A stretch of DNA of 64,000 nucleotides from a bacterium (GCA_021818985.1 JAKASO010000004.1:34872-98871); one strand, 5' to 3'. Shown: positions 44,631-54,181, counted from the stretch's first letter. Made by a program: numbers and translations. Notes: generated by a model not told the origin, from the letters alone.

Positions 44631-45524
44631 ATGGATATTTTTGACGGGGATCTCCCGGTAGATTTTTTAAAAGGCGTAGATTTTTTAAAGGCATTTTCAT
44701 TACTTGATAAACCGGTTGCCATAAAAAATGCAAAGGGCGACCCGGTTTATATGAATGAACTTGCTAAAAAGTACGAATCATCGTCAAATAACGGGATTTT
44801 TTTGTCTTTTAACGAAGAAGAATCAAAGGCATTGGAGCTTGTAAACAATAAAAGCCGGATCTCGATAGAAAAGATAATAAAGATTGAATCCGGCAGCGGC
44901 GAAGCCCGAAAATTTTTTTTTCATGTGGAGAGCATTATCCTTTATGACCATTTTGGAATGTATTACGGCACTCTTTTTATTTTTCATGATATGACCACTT
45001 ACGTCAAAAAAGTCCTCGAGTCGGCGGATGATGACAATAGTTTCAAGGTATATGACGATTTAACCGGTTTTTTGGTTAAAAGCCGGTTTATGGAAATAAC
45101 GGAAAAAGAGATTGACAGGGCGAAAAGACATAACATTCCCATTTCTTTGGTCTTTTTTGCTATTGAAAATCTAAGTTTTTTCAAGCAGTCTTACGGAGAA
45201 GAAAAAATGCTTCAGTTGATAAAGTATGTAGGGGCATTTTTCCGGCAAAAATTTAGAAAACTCGACCACATGTTCTACTTTGATTTTAATGAGTTCTGTG
45301 CTTTATTACCACATCTTCCCGCTTATATGGCAGAATATAAGTTTGAAAAGATGAAGCGCGAAATAAGCGAAACTATTAAATCCCAAGGCTTTGTTAGTCC
45401 TGTCCTTGTATACGGTATTGCCCAATTTGATCTAAAAAGGCACGGTATTAAATGGAACTCTTTGATAGACGAAGCAAAAGACGAGCTTCACAAAAACAAG
45501 TCGTTGTATTATGCCGGTTCATAA
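44631..45524 (+). CDS. PAS plus degenerate GGDEF domain protein
   Basis: 297 residues. An N-terminal PAS-like part (about 15-125, DKPVAIKNAKGDPVYMNELA) is followed by a GGDEF-type fold starting DDLTGFLVKSRFMEI. The signature GGDEF is replaced by DFNEF (YFDFNEFCALLP), and the metal-binding DID segment reads AIENLSFFK. Diguanylate cyclase activity is therefore unlikely; it may bind a nucleotide or partner instead. The protein appears soluble, with no obvious membrane segment. Confidence 0.75.
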   Translation: MDIFDGDLPVDFLKGVDFLKAFSLLDKPVAIKNAKGDPVYMNELAKKYESSSNNGIFLSFNEEESKALELVNNKSRISIEKIIKIESGSGEARKFFFHVESIILYDHFGMYYGTLFIFHDMTTYVKKVLESADDDNSFKVYDDLTGFLVKSRFMEITEKEIDRAKRHNIPISLVFFAIENLSFFKQSYGEEKMLQLIKYVGAFFRQKFRKLDHMFYFDFNEFCALLPHLPAYMAEYKFEKMKREISETIKSQGFVSPVLVYGIAQFDLKRHGIKWNSLIDEAKDELHKNKSLYYAGS

Positions 45525-45556
45525 ATAACATCTCTATTATATATAATTATATATAA

Positions 45557-46117
45557 TCAAGGTATAAATATTACATTTGAAACCTTTTTTATATATTTAT
45601 AAGAAGAAATAAGAGAGAACAGAATACTTAAAAGTATCAGTATAAATCCGATTTTGCCAAAGTTTATATTGAAATGTGTATAATATATGAGTAGAAAAAA
45701 AATACCGAGCATCTGAAATGTTGTTTTCCATTTTCCTTCTTTTCCGGCAGGAATAATTACGCCTTTTTCGCTTGCAATTGCCCGAAGTCCCATGACGAAT
45801 ATTTCGCGGACAATAATTATGACCACAATCCATACAGGGATTCTGTGGAGTGGTATAAGCATAACAAGAACGGTTACGACAAGCAGTTTGTCCGCTATAG
45901 GATCGAGAAAAATACCGAAGGTTGTGACTATTTTTTTTTTTCTTGCTATATAACCGTCTATAAAATCAGTCAACATTGCAATCGCAAAAAATACTGCTGC
46001 ATATGTTCCGTATATTTCTTTTTTAAAAAAGAGCAAGAAAAAAATGACAGGTATGATCAATATCCTTAAAATAGTAAGCTGATTTGGAAGATTGTAAACA
46101 GGGTTTTTACCGGGCAT
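45557..46117 (-). CDS. pgsA: CDP-diacylglycerol-glycerol-3-phosphate 3-phosphatidyltransferase
   Basis: 186 residues, integral membrane enzyme making phosphatidylglycerol phosphate. The CDP-alcohol phosphotransferase motif is complete: DG at 54-55, AR at 58-59, G68, D72 and D76 (DGYIARKK..FGIFLDPIADK). N-terminal NLPNQLTILRILIIPVIF is typical of PgsA. It is convergent with the GGDEF-like gene, the stops about 30 bp apart. Confidence 0.94.
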   Translation of the reverse strand: MPGKNPVYNLPNQLTILRILIIPVIFFLLFFKKEIYGTYAAVFFAIAMLTDFIDGYIARKKKIVTTFGIFLDPIADKLLVVTVLVMLIPLHRIPVWIVVIIIVREIFVMGLRAIASEKGVIIPAGKEGKWKTTFQMLGIFFLLIYYTHFNINFGKIGFILILLSILFSLISSYKYIKKVSNVIFIP

Positions 46118-46206
46118 ATTTTAACGTCCGTCCGCTATAATTTGAACATTTATGATATATAACATATATATATAATATATTATATATGATTAAAATCTTA
46201 CAATTC

Positions 46207-46827
46207 CTACCTTGAGGAATTAAAGCCCTTATAATAATCTATGACTTCTTTGACGTAATTCTGCGTCTGAACATAAGGAGGCACGCCTCCGTATTTAGCC
46301 ACGGCTTTTTTTCCCGCGTTATACGCTGCAAGCGCAAGGGACAAATTACCACTGTAACGCAAAATTAAGCTTCTTAAATATTCTGTGCCGGCGTATATAT
46401 TTTGTACCGGGTTAAAAGGACTGGTAACACCCAATGTTTTTTGTGTCTGCGGCATAAGCTGCATTAGTCCTTCAGCTCCTTTATCCGAAACCGCAGCAGT
46501 ATTGTAACCGGACTCCGCCCTTATTACCGCTTCAACCAAGCGGGGATTTACGCCGTACTTTTTAGCTGCTTTATGAATAATTTTATTGTATTTGTAGTTA
46601 TATTGACCTGGTTCTTTTTTTACAAGGGACTTTGTGATCATAAAAACCTTATAAGCATTCGACACCGGAACATTTGTGAAATAAACTGTCCCGTTTTTGC
46701 CCACCTTCATATAAATATCGGCTGCCGCTTTTTTTAAAAGGAGCATGTTAGAAATTAAACATATGGGCAGCATAACGCATAACGCGTATATGATCAATGT
46801 TTTATTAAAGGTAAATATCTTCATCAT
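46207..46827 (-). CDS. lytic transglycosylase (SLT family) with DUF4124-like N-terminus
   Basis: About 207 residues. A signal/anchor segment (FNKTLIIYALCVMLPICLI) is followed by a DUF4124-like stretch (DIYMKVGKNGTVYFTNVP). The SLT domain has the catalytic Glu in VEAVIRAESGYN, then SDKGAEGLMQLMP, NPVQNIYAGTEYLRSLI and ALAAYNAGKKAV. It cleaves peptidoglycan in the periplasm. The frame is open up to 46902, overlapping cbiC; the ATG at 46827 or nearby gives a sensible signal peptide. No clear ribosome binding site was found. Confidence 0.88.
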   Translation of the reverse strand: MMKIFTFNKTLIIYALCVMLPICLISNMLLLKKAAADIYMKVGKNGTVYFTNVPVSNAYKVFMITKSLVKKEPGQYNYKYNKIIHKAAKKYGVNPRLVEAVIRAESGYNTAAVSDKGAEGLMQLMPQTQKTLGVTSPFNPVQNIYAGTEYLRSLILRYSGNLSLALAAYNAGKKAVAKYGGVPPYVQTQNYVKEVIDYYKGFNSSR

Positions 46828-46873
46828 AAGATTCATAAGATAATAAGAATAAAATAAAGAGCAATATGGAACT

Positions 46874-47614
46874 TTATAAAAAACTTTCGCTGAACAGGGC
46901 ATTTATCACAGCCGCCGCCGCTGGGCTGCCTCCAGAATTTCCGGTATTTCCGATTGCAGAGAAAAATGGGTCGTTCTTGAGGTTATTTTTTGCAAGATCC
47001 GCACCGACAAATCCTGCCGGCATTCCGACAACCAGTGCAGGCTTATAACTAATATGGTTGTGTAAGTATTTGCATATGCCGATTGTTTCGGTTAAAGCAG
47101 TCGGGGCGTTGCCTATAACAATAAAATCGGGGAGATTTTCGATAATGGCTGCCCTGATTGATAATGCCGATCTTGTAAGTCTTGCATGGTCTTTATGTTT
47201 GCAATAATCTAATTTATCAGGAAAATCGTATCTTGAAGCACAGAGTGTCAAGCTGTCATGCAGGTCTTTTTCATCCAAGCCTATATAGGTAGCCGAATTG
47301 ACGATAATATCCCTGTTTACGGTTGTGCTGATGCCTGCTTGCGTCATTTTACTATCGCAGACTATTTTTACAGCCTCTTTTGAAATAAGCTTTTTTTTAA
47401 GCAGCGAAATAGAATTAAACGCCGAATTACCGGTAAAGAAAACCGTATCTGCATAACTTATGTCGCTTGAAGCATGGATCACTCTTTTGACTATATTTTT
47501 CTCGGTATCGGAGTACCCACCGTGAAAATGTTTGTTTTTCACAAGGAGAGAATTAATAATCTCGATGCTTCTGTCGTATATTTCCTTGCCGGCGGCTATA
47601 CTTAAGTTTTCCAT
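46874..47614 (-). CDS. cbiC: precorrin-8X methylmutase
   Basis: 246 residues of CobH/CbiC, which moves a methyl group from C11 to C12 in corrin-ring synthesis. Visible motifs are RVIHASSDISYADTVFF, IVCDSKMTQAGIS, VIGNAPTALTETIGI, VVGMPAGFVGADLAK and NTGNSGGSPAAAAVINAL. It is the only cobalamin-synthesis gene in the window, so the pathway genes are dispersed. It would serve cobalamin-using enzymes such as MetH here. Confidence 0.92.
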   Translation of the reverse strand: MENLSIAAGKEIYDRSIEIINSLLVKNKHFHGGYSDTEKNIVKRVIHASSDISYADTVFFTGNSAFNSISLLKKKLISKEAVKIVCDSKMTQAGISTTVNRDIIVNSATYIGLDEKDLHDSLTLCASRYDFPDKLDYCKHKDHARLTRSALSIRAAIIENLPDFIVIGNAPTALTETIGICKYLHNHISYKPALVVGMPAGFVGADLAKNNLKNDPFFSAIGNTGNSGGSPAAAAVINALFSESFL

Positions 47615-47866
47615 GATAAAAATTTATCACATTTTAGCATTTTAAACAAGTTGGCAAATATTATTTGAAAGTTAAAATGATAAAATATTATAATAAAATA
47701 ATAAAGTTTAAACAAATAAAAATTTTCATCCTAATCCGGAATATAAAATTCTAAATCTGGATCAGGGCATTAGTAGGTTTCACTTTAATTCTTTACGAAT
47801 AATTATTATATAATTTATTTATACATATTTCTTACATAAAGAATAAAGGAAATAGAAATAAAAGAT

Positions 47867-48934
47867 ATGAAAATGTCTATATTTGATCTATCGCTTAAGG
47901 AATTGGAGAACTTTTCCGCCCGCTGTAGTGGAAAAAAATTCAATGCCAGACAGGTCATGAAATGGATATATAGCGGCTCTATATACGATTTTAATAAAAT
48001 GACCGATATTTCAAAAACCTTCAGGAAAAAACTTATCGCTTCAATGGATACAACCCTGCCGGAGATATTAAATTCTTCTTTAGAACGCGATAATAATGGG
48101 CTTTCGATAAAATATCTGTTAAGGCTGAAAGACGGGGAGACGGTAGAATCTGTTTTTATGGACCATGGGAAAAGAAAAACGTTGTGCGTTTCATCACAGG
48201 TTGGATGTAAAATGCAATGTATATTCTGCACGACCGGAAATTTCGGTTTTAAAAGGAATTTAACTTCGGGTGAAATACTTGCCCAACTTCTTGTCGTTAA
48301 AAATAAAACTGGCGATAAAATAAGCAATGTGGTATTTATGGGGATGGGCGAGCCGTTAGACAATTTTGAAGAGGTAAAAAAGGCGCTTGATATCATATCG
48401 GATGCTAATTTCATCGGCATAGCCCCCAGAAGGATAACAATTTCTACATGCGGCATTATGAACAGGCTTTCCGAAATATTGAACGGATCCAAATATAAAT
48501 ATAAGTTCGCTATTTCGTTAAACGCCGTTACTAATTCGCTTAGAGATCAACTGATGCCGGTCAATAAAAAATTTCCCATAGAAAGTATACTTGAAACCGT
48601 CAATAGAACAAAACCTTCCATCCATAATAAAATAACAATCGAATACGTACTTATAAAAGGTATAAATGATCATATAGAGGATGCAAAAGGACTTATTAAA
48701 ATGTTTTCTCCCAGGACGGTTAAATTTAATATTATTCCCTTCAACAACCCTGAAATGAATTTGAATATTAATTATGAAAGGTCCGACGATAAGACTGCCG
48801 TCGAATTTGGAAATAAACTTGTTAAAGCCGGTTTTACCGTCACACTAAGGCATTCCAGAGCTCAGGGAATTAACGGCGGATGTGGTCAACTCAAATCAAA
48901 GAATATGAATATAAAAAATATAACAGCCGTGTAG
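47867..48934 (+). CDS. rlmN: dual-specificity RNA (adenine-C2) methyltransferase RlmN
   Basis: 355 residues, radical-SAM enzyme that methylates A2503 of 23S rRNA and A37 of some tRNAs. CxxxCxxC is CKMQCIFC (Cys 114, 118 and 121). VFMGMGEPLDNFEEV, RRITISTCGI and the C-terminal catalytic Cys in GINGGCGQL (about residue 339) are conserved. An N-terminal helical domain (KKFNARQVMKWIY) is also typical. GGAAAT lies about 20 bp before the ATG. Confidence 0.95.
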   Translation: MKMSIFDLSLKELENFSARCSGKKFNARQVMKWIYSGSIYDFNKMTDISKTFRKKLIASMDTTLPEILNSSLERDNNGLSIKYLLRLKDGETVESVFMDHGKRKTLCVSSQVGCKMQCIFCTTGNFGFKRNLTSGEILAQLLVVKNKTGDKISNVVFMGMGEPLDNFEEVKKALDIISDANFIGIAPRRITISTCGIMNRLSEILNGSKYKYKFAISLNAVTNSLRDQLMPVNKKFPIESILETVNRTKPSIHNKITIEYVLIKGINDHIEDAKGLIKMFSPRTVKFNIIPFNNPEMNLNINYERSDDKTAVEFGNKLVKAGFTVTLRHSRAQGINGGCGQLKSKNMNIKNITAV

Positions 48935-49238
48935 ACGCATAGATTTATAGTCAGCCCCTGATTATGTTTGGCTTGCCCTAAATTAAAAAAATCTTAAAAA
49001 CCATTGAATATTAATATTAATTTTAACCAAAAGGTGACATTTTTATTTTGGGTTGACACAAGATATTTTAAAAATTGAATTTTTTTTATATTTAATTTAT
49101 ACTGGAATAATAAAGCTCAACTGTTATATATAATATATGTAAATATATAAAAATATAAAATTTCCATAAAGAAGAAAAATAACTATTTGAATTTTAAATT
49201 AAAATTAAATTAAATCAAATCAAAATAAAACTACGATT
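48935..49238. other. intergenic region upstream of the HdrB-HdrC fusion
   Basis: No gene or structured RNA recognised in this 304-bp AT-rich spacer. It contains AATATTAATATT (partly palindromic) near 49006 and the promoter described separately. A further TTGACA at 49053-49058 has only a poor -10 partner. Confidence 0.5.
49075..49103 (+). promoter_or_regulatory. putative sigma70 promoter for the Hdr/glutamate-synthase cluster
   Basis: TTGAAT (49075-49080) and TATACT (49098-49103) are separated by 17 bp. The start codon of the first gene lies about 130 bp further on, leaving a leader with no recognised riboswitch. Confidence 0.5.
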
Positions 49239-50564
49239 ATGAGCAAGGAAAATGCTTTTTTTTGGGGTTGCACGATTCAGGCAAAGTATCCCTTTATGGA
49301 GAAAGCGACCCGGCTTGTTTTAGATAAGCTGGAAATCAAATACAGGGATATAGAGTCTTTTACCTGTTGCCCTGAGAAATCTTTAGTAAAGAATATTGAT
49401 GAAGGACTGTTCGATTTGACGGCGATCAGAAATATTGCTCTTGCCGAAAACAAAGATCTCAATATTATGTCCGTATGTACCGGCTGTTATTCAAACCTGA
49501 AACAGGCAAGGGCTAAAACTGCGGCAGACCCTGTCTATCAGAAAAAAATAAATGAAAAACTTGAAAAAATAGGTTTAAGTTTTTCCGGCAGTTCATCAAT
49601 TAATCATTTTATAGAATATTTATACGACGAAGTCGGGATAAATAAAATAAGGGCAAACGTTAAATACCCATTAAAGGGTCTTAATATTGCGATTCATTAC
49701 GGCTGCCATCTTGTAAGGCCGTCGTACGCGATTGATTTCGACAGTCCTTTTAATCCCGTGAAATATGATATTATTTTAAGAGCGCTTGGAGCCAATGTTG
49801 TAAATTATAAAAATAAGATGATGTGTTGCGGTCAGGCGCTTGACAGGGTTGACGAACATGATAAAGCGCTTGTTATGGCGGGGCTAAAAATGGAAGCTTT
49901 CAAAGAAGCCCGCATTGACGCAATAACTACGGTATGTCCTTCATGTTTCACGCAATTTGATACAAATCAGCTTATGCTTGCAAGGGAGGGTGCAAGCTAC
50001 GACATACCCGTTGTTACTTTAGAAGAGCTTATGTGCCTTGCTTTTGGAATAGAGGAAGCGGAGGCGCTTATTGAATTTCATAAGATAAAAGCCGGAAGAT
50101 TCCTCGAAAAATTTAACAATTCAAAGGTATTTATTGACTATTCGATAATGTTTGATAAAGAATCGCTTATCAGATGCTATAACTGCCAGGCGTGCAGAAA
50201 CGATTGCCCCATGGCTTTAGCCTTCGAGTCTTACGATCCGCCTTTAATTATTAAGATGATAATGGATAACGATGTGGAAAGGGCTATGTCCTCAAAGATC
50301 GTCTGGGAATGCCTTGAATGTCATACGTGTTCGGAGCTCTGCCCTCAGAAATATAGCTGGGAAACCATTCTTACGATCTTAAAGAATCTGGCGATCAAAA
50401 ACCAGAAAAGTCCTCAAAAGGTTAAAAAAGCGGAAGAAATATTCTTGAAAACATTAAAATTGGGGGACCCGCAGGAGGCAATGAGAAAGAAATTAGGCTT
50501 GCCTCCCGCGAAAAAAGTTACAGCAGAGGATTTTAAACAGATACTCGATGAAAATCTATTATAA
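49239..50564 (+). CDS. HdrB-HdrC-type fusion protein (heterodisulfide reductase-like)
   Basis: 441 residues. The first 270 or so are HdrB-like, with two CCG domains: C11, C43-C44, C80/C83 and C156, C196-C197, C233/C236. In known HdrB these hold noncubane 4Fe-4S clusters that cleave disulfides. The C-terminal part is HdrC-like, with two 4Fe-4S motifs (C313, 316, 319, 323 and C358, 361, 364, 368). The order B then C is the reverse of archaeal HdrD. It precedes the split glutamate synthase by about 170 bp, so an electron-transfer role there is possible. No HdrA is nearby. Confidence 0.88.
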   Translation: MSKENAFFWGCTIQAKYPFMEKATRLVLDKLEIKYRDIESFTCCPEKSLVKNIDEGLFDLTAIRNIALAENKDLNIMSVCTGCYSNLKQARAKTAADPVYQKKINEKLEKIGLSFSGSSSINHFIEYLYDEVGINKIRANVKYPLKGLNIAIHYGCHLVRPSYAIDFDSPFNPVKYDIILRALGANVVNYKNKMMCCGQALDRVDEHDKALVMAGLKMEAFKEARIDAITTVCPSCFTQFDTNQLMLAREGASYDIPVVTLEELMCLAFGIEEAEALIEFHKIKAGRFLEKFNNSKVFIDYSIMFDKESLIRCYNCQACRNDCPMALAFESYDPPLIIKMIMDNDVERAMSSKIVWECLECHTCSELCPQKYSWETILTILKNLAIKNQKSPQKVKKAEEIFLKTLKLGDPQEAMRKKLGLPPAKKVTAEDFKQILDENLL

Positions 50565-50736
50565 GCAATAAGCATAAGCAATTAAAGGTTAAAGATTAAA
50601 GATAATGATATTGTAATTAGTTTATATATATGTTATTATTGAATATACTGGCATAATGGCTGGTATATAGTTGTGCTAAATTTTACCGGCGGTTTTCAGC
50701 CTGCAATTATTTTTAATTTTAATATGGTGAGTAAAA

Positions 50737-51882
50737 ATGCTTAGATTAAAAAATACTTTTTCGATCGAAAGAGATATTTCCGGATGCGGTTTATGCGGTA
50801 TTATTAATATAAAAAAGGTTAAGATAAACGGAGAAAATATTAAACGGGCAATAGCTCTTGAACATGATCGCGGCAACGGTCTGGGCGGTGGTTTTGCTGT
50901 TTACGGCGCTTATCCCGATTATGCCAGTCTCTATGCTTTTCATATAATGTACGATGATATTGCGGCAAAAAACAATGTGGAAGAATATCTTAAAAAGAAT
51001 TTTGTGATCGAAAAAAATGAACCGATACCTGTTCTTAAAATCTCGAAAATACTCGATCACCCAATTTTATACCGTTATTTTATGAAACCTAAATCCGATA
51101 GAGAGGACAGGCTTTTTCACGACCTTAAAGATGACGATTTTGTTGTCAGAAGCGTAATGGTCATAAATTCCCAATATGACGGCGCCTATGTTTTTTCAAG
51201 CGGAAAAAATATGGGTGTTTTTAAAGGGGTCGGGTATCCTGAAGATATTGCCGATTTTTATATGCTTGACGATATAGAAGGATATATGTGGACGGCTCAT
51301 AACAGATTTCCGACTAATACCCCAGGTTGGTGGGGCGGTGCGCACCCCTTTACTTTACTTGACTGGTCCATTGTTCACAATGGCGAGATATCTTCTTATG
51401 GAATAAATAAAAGATATTTAGAGATGTTCAAATACAGCTTGTCCCTTAAAACCGATACGGAAGTCATTACATATATTTTAGATCTTCTAATCAGAAAGCA
51501 TGGTCTTACGATCGAACTTGCAACAAACATACTTGCCGCTCCATTTTATCAGACGATAGAAAAGATGGATCCGCCAAAAAGGGAATTATTTACCGCATTA
51601 AGGCAAATTTACGGGAGTGCTCTTTTAAACGGTCCATTTGCGATCATTTTCGGCTTTTCGGATGGTATGGTCGCAATGAACGACAGAATTAAACTTAGGC
51701 CCCTTGTAGCGGCAACTAAAGGAGATTTTACCTATATAGCTTCAGAAGAAGCTTCCATTATGGAAATGTGTCCTTCTCCGGATATTGTCTGGTCTCCCAA
51801 GGCGGGAGAACCTGTGATAGTCAGGACTGAAAACGTTAAAGCTAAAAATATCGTTCAAAAAGAAGAAATGGTAAGTTTATGA
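50737..51882 (+). CDS. glutamate synthase glutaminase domain protein (GltB1-type)
   Basis: 381 residues, class II glutamine amidotransferase. The CGxxG signature is CGLCG with the likely nucleophile at Cys 17, so a 16-residue propeptide would have to be removed. DRGNGLGGGFAVYG, WTAHNRFPTNTPGWWGGAHPF split in the sequence around residue 190, and VHNGEISSYGINKRYLE are typical. It releases ammonia from glutamine for the GltB2 subunit. Its stop overlaps the start of the next gene (ATGA at 51879), so translation is coupled. Confidence 0.88.
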   Translation: MLRLKNTFSIERDISGCGLCGIINIKKVKINGENIKRAIALEHDRGNGLGGGFAVYGAYPDYASLYAFHIMYDDIAAKNNVEEYLKKNFVIEKNEPIPVLKISKILDHPILYRYFMKPKSDREDRLFHDLKDDDFVVRSVMVINSQYDGAYVFSSGKNMGVFKGVGYPEDIADFYMLDDIEGYMWTAHNRFPTNTPGWWGGAHPFTLLDWSIVHNGEISSYGINKRYLEMFKYSLSLKTDTEVITYILDLLIRKHGLTIELATNILAAPFYQTIEKMDPPKRELFTALRQIYGSALLNGPFAIIFGFSDGMVAMNDRIKLRPLVAATKGDFTYIASEEASIMEMCPSPDIVWSPKAGEPVIVRTENVKAKNIVQKEEMVSL

Positions 51883-53399
51883 CGAAATCCTCATTTTCCA
51901 ATATACAGCCAGAATTTCTTGCCTTAATTGATGATACTAAATGCGTCAGATGCAAAAGATGCATCCAGAATTGCGGGTGGGGAACCTATAGCTTTGGCGG
52001 AGATAAAATAATAGCCGATCACTACAAATGCGTTGCCTGCGGAAGATGTTACACGTATTGTCCGGAAGATGCGATATCTGTTGTTAAGAATCCTACGGTA
52101 ATGAGAGAAAATGCAAATTGGCACGATTATCACATCAAAAACATATGGAAGCAGTCGGAGATCAGTGGAATAATTATATCCGGCATGGGTACGCCTTTAA
52201 AATACAAAAAGTATTTTGATCACATGCTTCTTGATGCCTGCCAGGTAACTAACCCTTCGATAGATCCGTTGCGCGAACCTATGGAGTTACGGACTTTTTT
52301 GGGTAAAAAACCGTCTAAACTTGAGCTTGATTTTACCGAAGATGGTGAACCCATTTTAAAAAACCCGATGCCTCCCCAAATAGAACTGCAGACGCCTTTT
52401 ATTTTTGCTCCCATGTCATACGGTTCTATTTCTCTAAATGCCCAGAAAGCTATGGCGCTGGCGGCAAAAGCCCTCGGCATAGTTATGAATATAGGCGAAG
52501 GAGGCCTTCATGACGATCTTGTGCCATTTGGAAAACATATTATAGTTCAGGTTGCATCAGGCAGATTTGGCGTGCACAGAGATTATTTGAATAGCGGAAT
52601 TGCGGTAGAAATAAAAATAGGGCAGGGTGCTAAGCCGGGTATTGGCGGTCATTTGCCTGGAGAAAAGATTGGTATGGATATTTCCAGAACAAGAATGATC
52701 CCCTTAGGAACCGATGCTATTTCTCCTGCGCCTCATCATGATATATATTCTATCGAGGATTTGAGGCAGCTTATCTTTGCTATTAAAGAGGCTACAGATT
52801 ATAAAAAGCCCGTTTCCGTTAAAGTTGCCGCTGTCCATAATATTGCCGCGATTGTTAGCGGCATCGTAAGAGCAGGGGCGGATATAGTTTATATTGACGG
52901 TTTTACTGGCGGGACAGGCGCGGCTCCCGCCATTGTTCGGGACAATACTGGTATTCCCATTGAACTTGCGCTTGCTCAGGTAGATGAAAGGCTCAGACAG
53001 GAAGGCATTAGAAATGAAGCTTCTTTAATTGCTGCCGGCAGTATCAGGTCAAGTGCGGATGCGGTCAAAGCCATAGCTTTAGGCGCCGATGCCGTGGCAA
53101 TCGGAACGGCTGCCTTAGTGGTTATGGGATGCCATGTTTGCGGTAAATGCCATACCGGAAACTGCAGCTGGGGTATTACGACTCAGAGATCAGAGTTAGT
53201 CAGGCGGCTTGATCCCGAAGTTTACGGAGAAAGGCTTTATAATCTTATAACGGCGTGGAGCCATGAAATTATGGAAGTTCTTGGTTCTATGGGAGTAAAT
53301 TCCATTGAGAGCCTCCGCGGTTCCAGAGAAAGACTGAGAGGCGTGGAGCTTACAGATTCGGAGCTTCAGGTGCTTGGCATTAAACATGCCGGTCTGTAA
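51879..53399 (+). CDS. glutamate synthase central FMN domain with ferredoxin domain (GltB2-type)
   Basis: 506 residues. A two-cluster ferredoxin region (C22, 25, 28, 32 and C51, 54, 57, 61) precedes the FMN-binding glutamate-synthase barrel (about 150-480): APMSYGSISLNAQKAMALAA, GEGGLHDD, GQGAKPGIGGHLPGEKI, VSVKVAAVHNIAAI and GTGAAPAIV. A cysteine cluster near the end (CHVCGKCHTGNC) holds another iron-sulfur centre. It makes glutamate from 2-oxoglutarate and ammonia. Electron source is probably ferredoxin or the Hdr-like protein, since no GltD is present. Confidence 0.9.
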   Translation: MTKSSFSNIQPEFLALIDDTKCVRCKRCIQNCGWGTYSFGGDKIIADHYKCVACGRCYTYCPEDAISVVKNPTVMRENANWHDYHIKNIWKQSEISGIIISGMGTPLKYKKYFDHMLLDACQVTNPSIDPLREPMELRTFLGKKPSKLELDFTEDGEPILKNPMPPQIELQTPFIFAPMSYGSISLNAQKAMALAAKALGIVMNIGEGGLHDDLVPFGKHIIVQVASGRFGVHRDYLNSGIAVEIKIGQGAKPGIGGHLPGEKIGMDISRTRMIPLGTDAISPAPHHDIYSIEDLRQLIFAIKEATDYKKPVSVKVAAVHNIAAIVSGIVRAGADIVYIDGFTGGTGAAPAIVRDNTGIPIELALAQVDERLRQEGIRNEASLIAAGSIRSSADAVKAIALGADAVAIGTAALVVMGCHVCGKCHTGNCSWGITTQRSELVRRLDPEVYGERLYNLITAWSHEIMEVLGSMGVNSIESLRGSRERLRGVELTDSELQVLGIKHAGL

Positions 53400-53446
53400 A
53401 TAATTTTGCGCTCATTTGTCGTTTGCTTAAAAATGAGGAAGAATTA

Positions 53447-54181
53447 GTGATCACCATAGACGCAAAGGGTATGTATTATAAGGAACTAAACAAGATGATC
53501 AAAGACGGTATTGGAGCGGGGGAAAAGAAGTTCTTTATAGAAAATGTAAATGGGCAATATTATTTAGGGGACGGAATTCAGGGAGACGATATAATTATTA
53601 CTATTAATGGCGTTCCCGGCAATGATCTTGGAGTATTTATGGACGGTCCCACTATAATCGTTAATAATGATGCGCAGGATAATATCGGTAATACCATGAA
53701 TGCTGGAAAAATTGTAATTAAAGGCAATGCTGGCGATGTCGTAGGTTACGGCATGAGAGGAGGCAGAATATATATTGCGGGGGACGCGGGTTACAGGATA
53801 GGGATTCATATGAAAGGGTATATCGAACAGATCCCTGTGATAATTATTGGCGGAAAGGTGGGGAGTTTTTTTGGCGAGTATATGGCTGGAGGAATTATGA
53901 TCCTTCTCGGTTTAAATATTTCTGATGAGATTGCTGGAGATTATTTTGGCGTTGGGATGCACGGGGGGGTTATATACCTGAAGAAAAAAATAGATTTTTC
54001 AAAATATTCAAAAGAAGTTGAATTTTCCGAGGCCGACGATAATGATATGGTCGTGCTGAAAAAATATCTTTTAGAGTATGCCAATGATCTTAATTTGCAC
54101 TATGATGAAATTATTAGCGGGGTTTTTTATAAAATTTCCCCTTCAAGTGCAAGACCGTATGCTCATTTATATGCTTCATAA
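53447..54181 (+). CDS. glutamate synthase GXGXG domain protein (GltB3-type)
   Basis: About 245 residues of right-handed beta-helix built from GxGxG repeats (GNTMNAGKIVIKGNAGDVVGYGMRGGRIYIAGDAG in overlapping pieces, then GEYMAGGIMILLG and GVGMHGGVIYL). It is the structural third part of glutamate synthase, encoded separately as in archaeal-type enzymes. GTG 53447 is chosen because GAGGA lies 7 bp upstream; a TTG at 53423 is also in frame. It completes the three-gene set after GltB1 and GltB2. Confidence 0.86.
   Translation: MITIDAKGMYYKELNKMIKDGIGAGEKKFFIENVNGQYYLGDGIQGDDIIITINGVPGNDLGVFMDGPTIIVNNDAQDNIGNTMNAGKIVIKGNAGDVVGYGMRGGRIYIAGDAGYRIGIHMKGYIEQIPVIIIGGKVGSFFGEYMAGGIMILLGLNISDEIAGDYFGVGMHGGVIYLKKKIDFSKYSKEVEFSEADDNDMVVLKKYLLEYANDLNLHYDEIISGVFYKISPSSARPYAHLYAS

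Noticed and set aside
47815..48492. A 225-codon frame antisense to rlmN
   Set aside because: It is fully opposite a well-supported gene, has no ribosome binding site and no recognisable motif.
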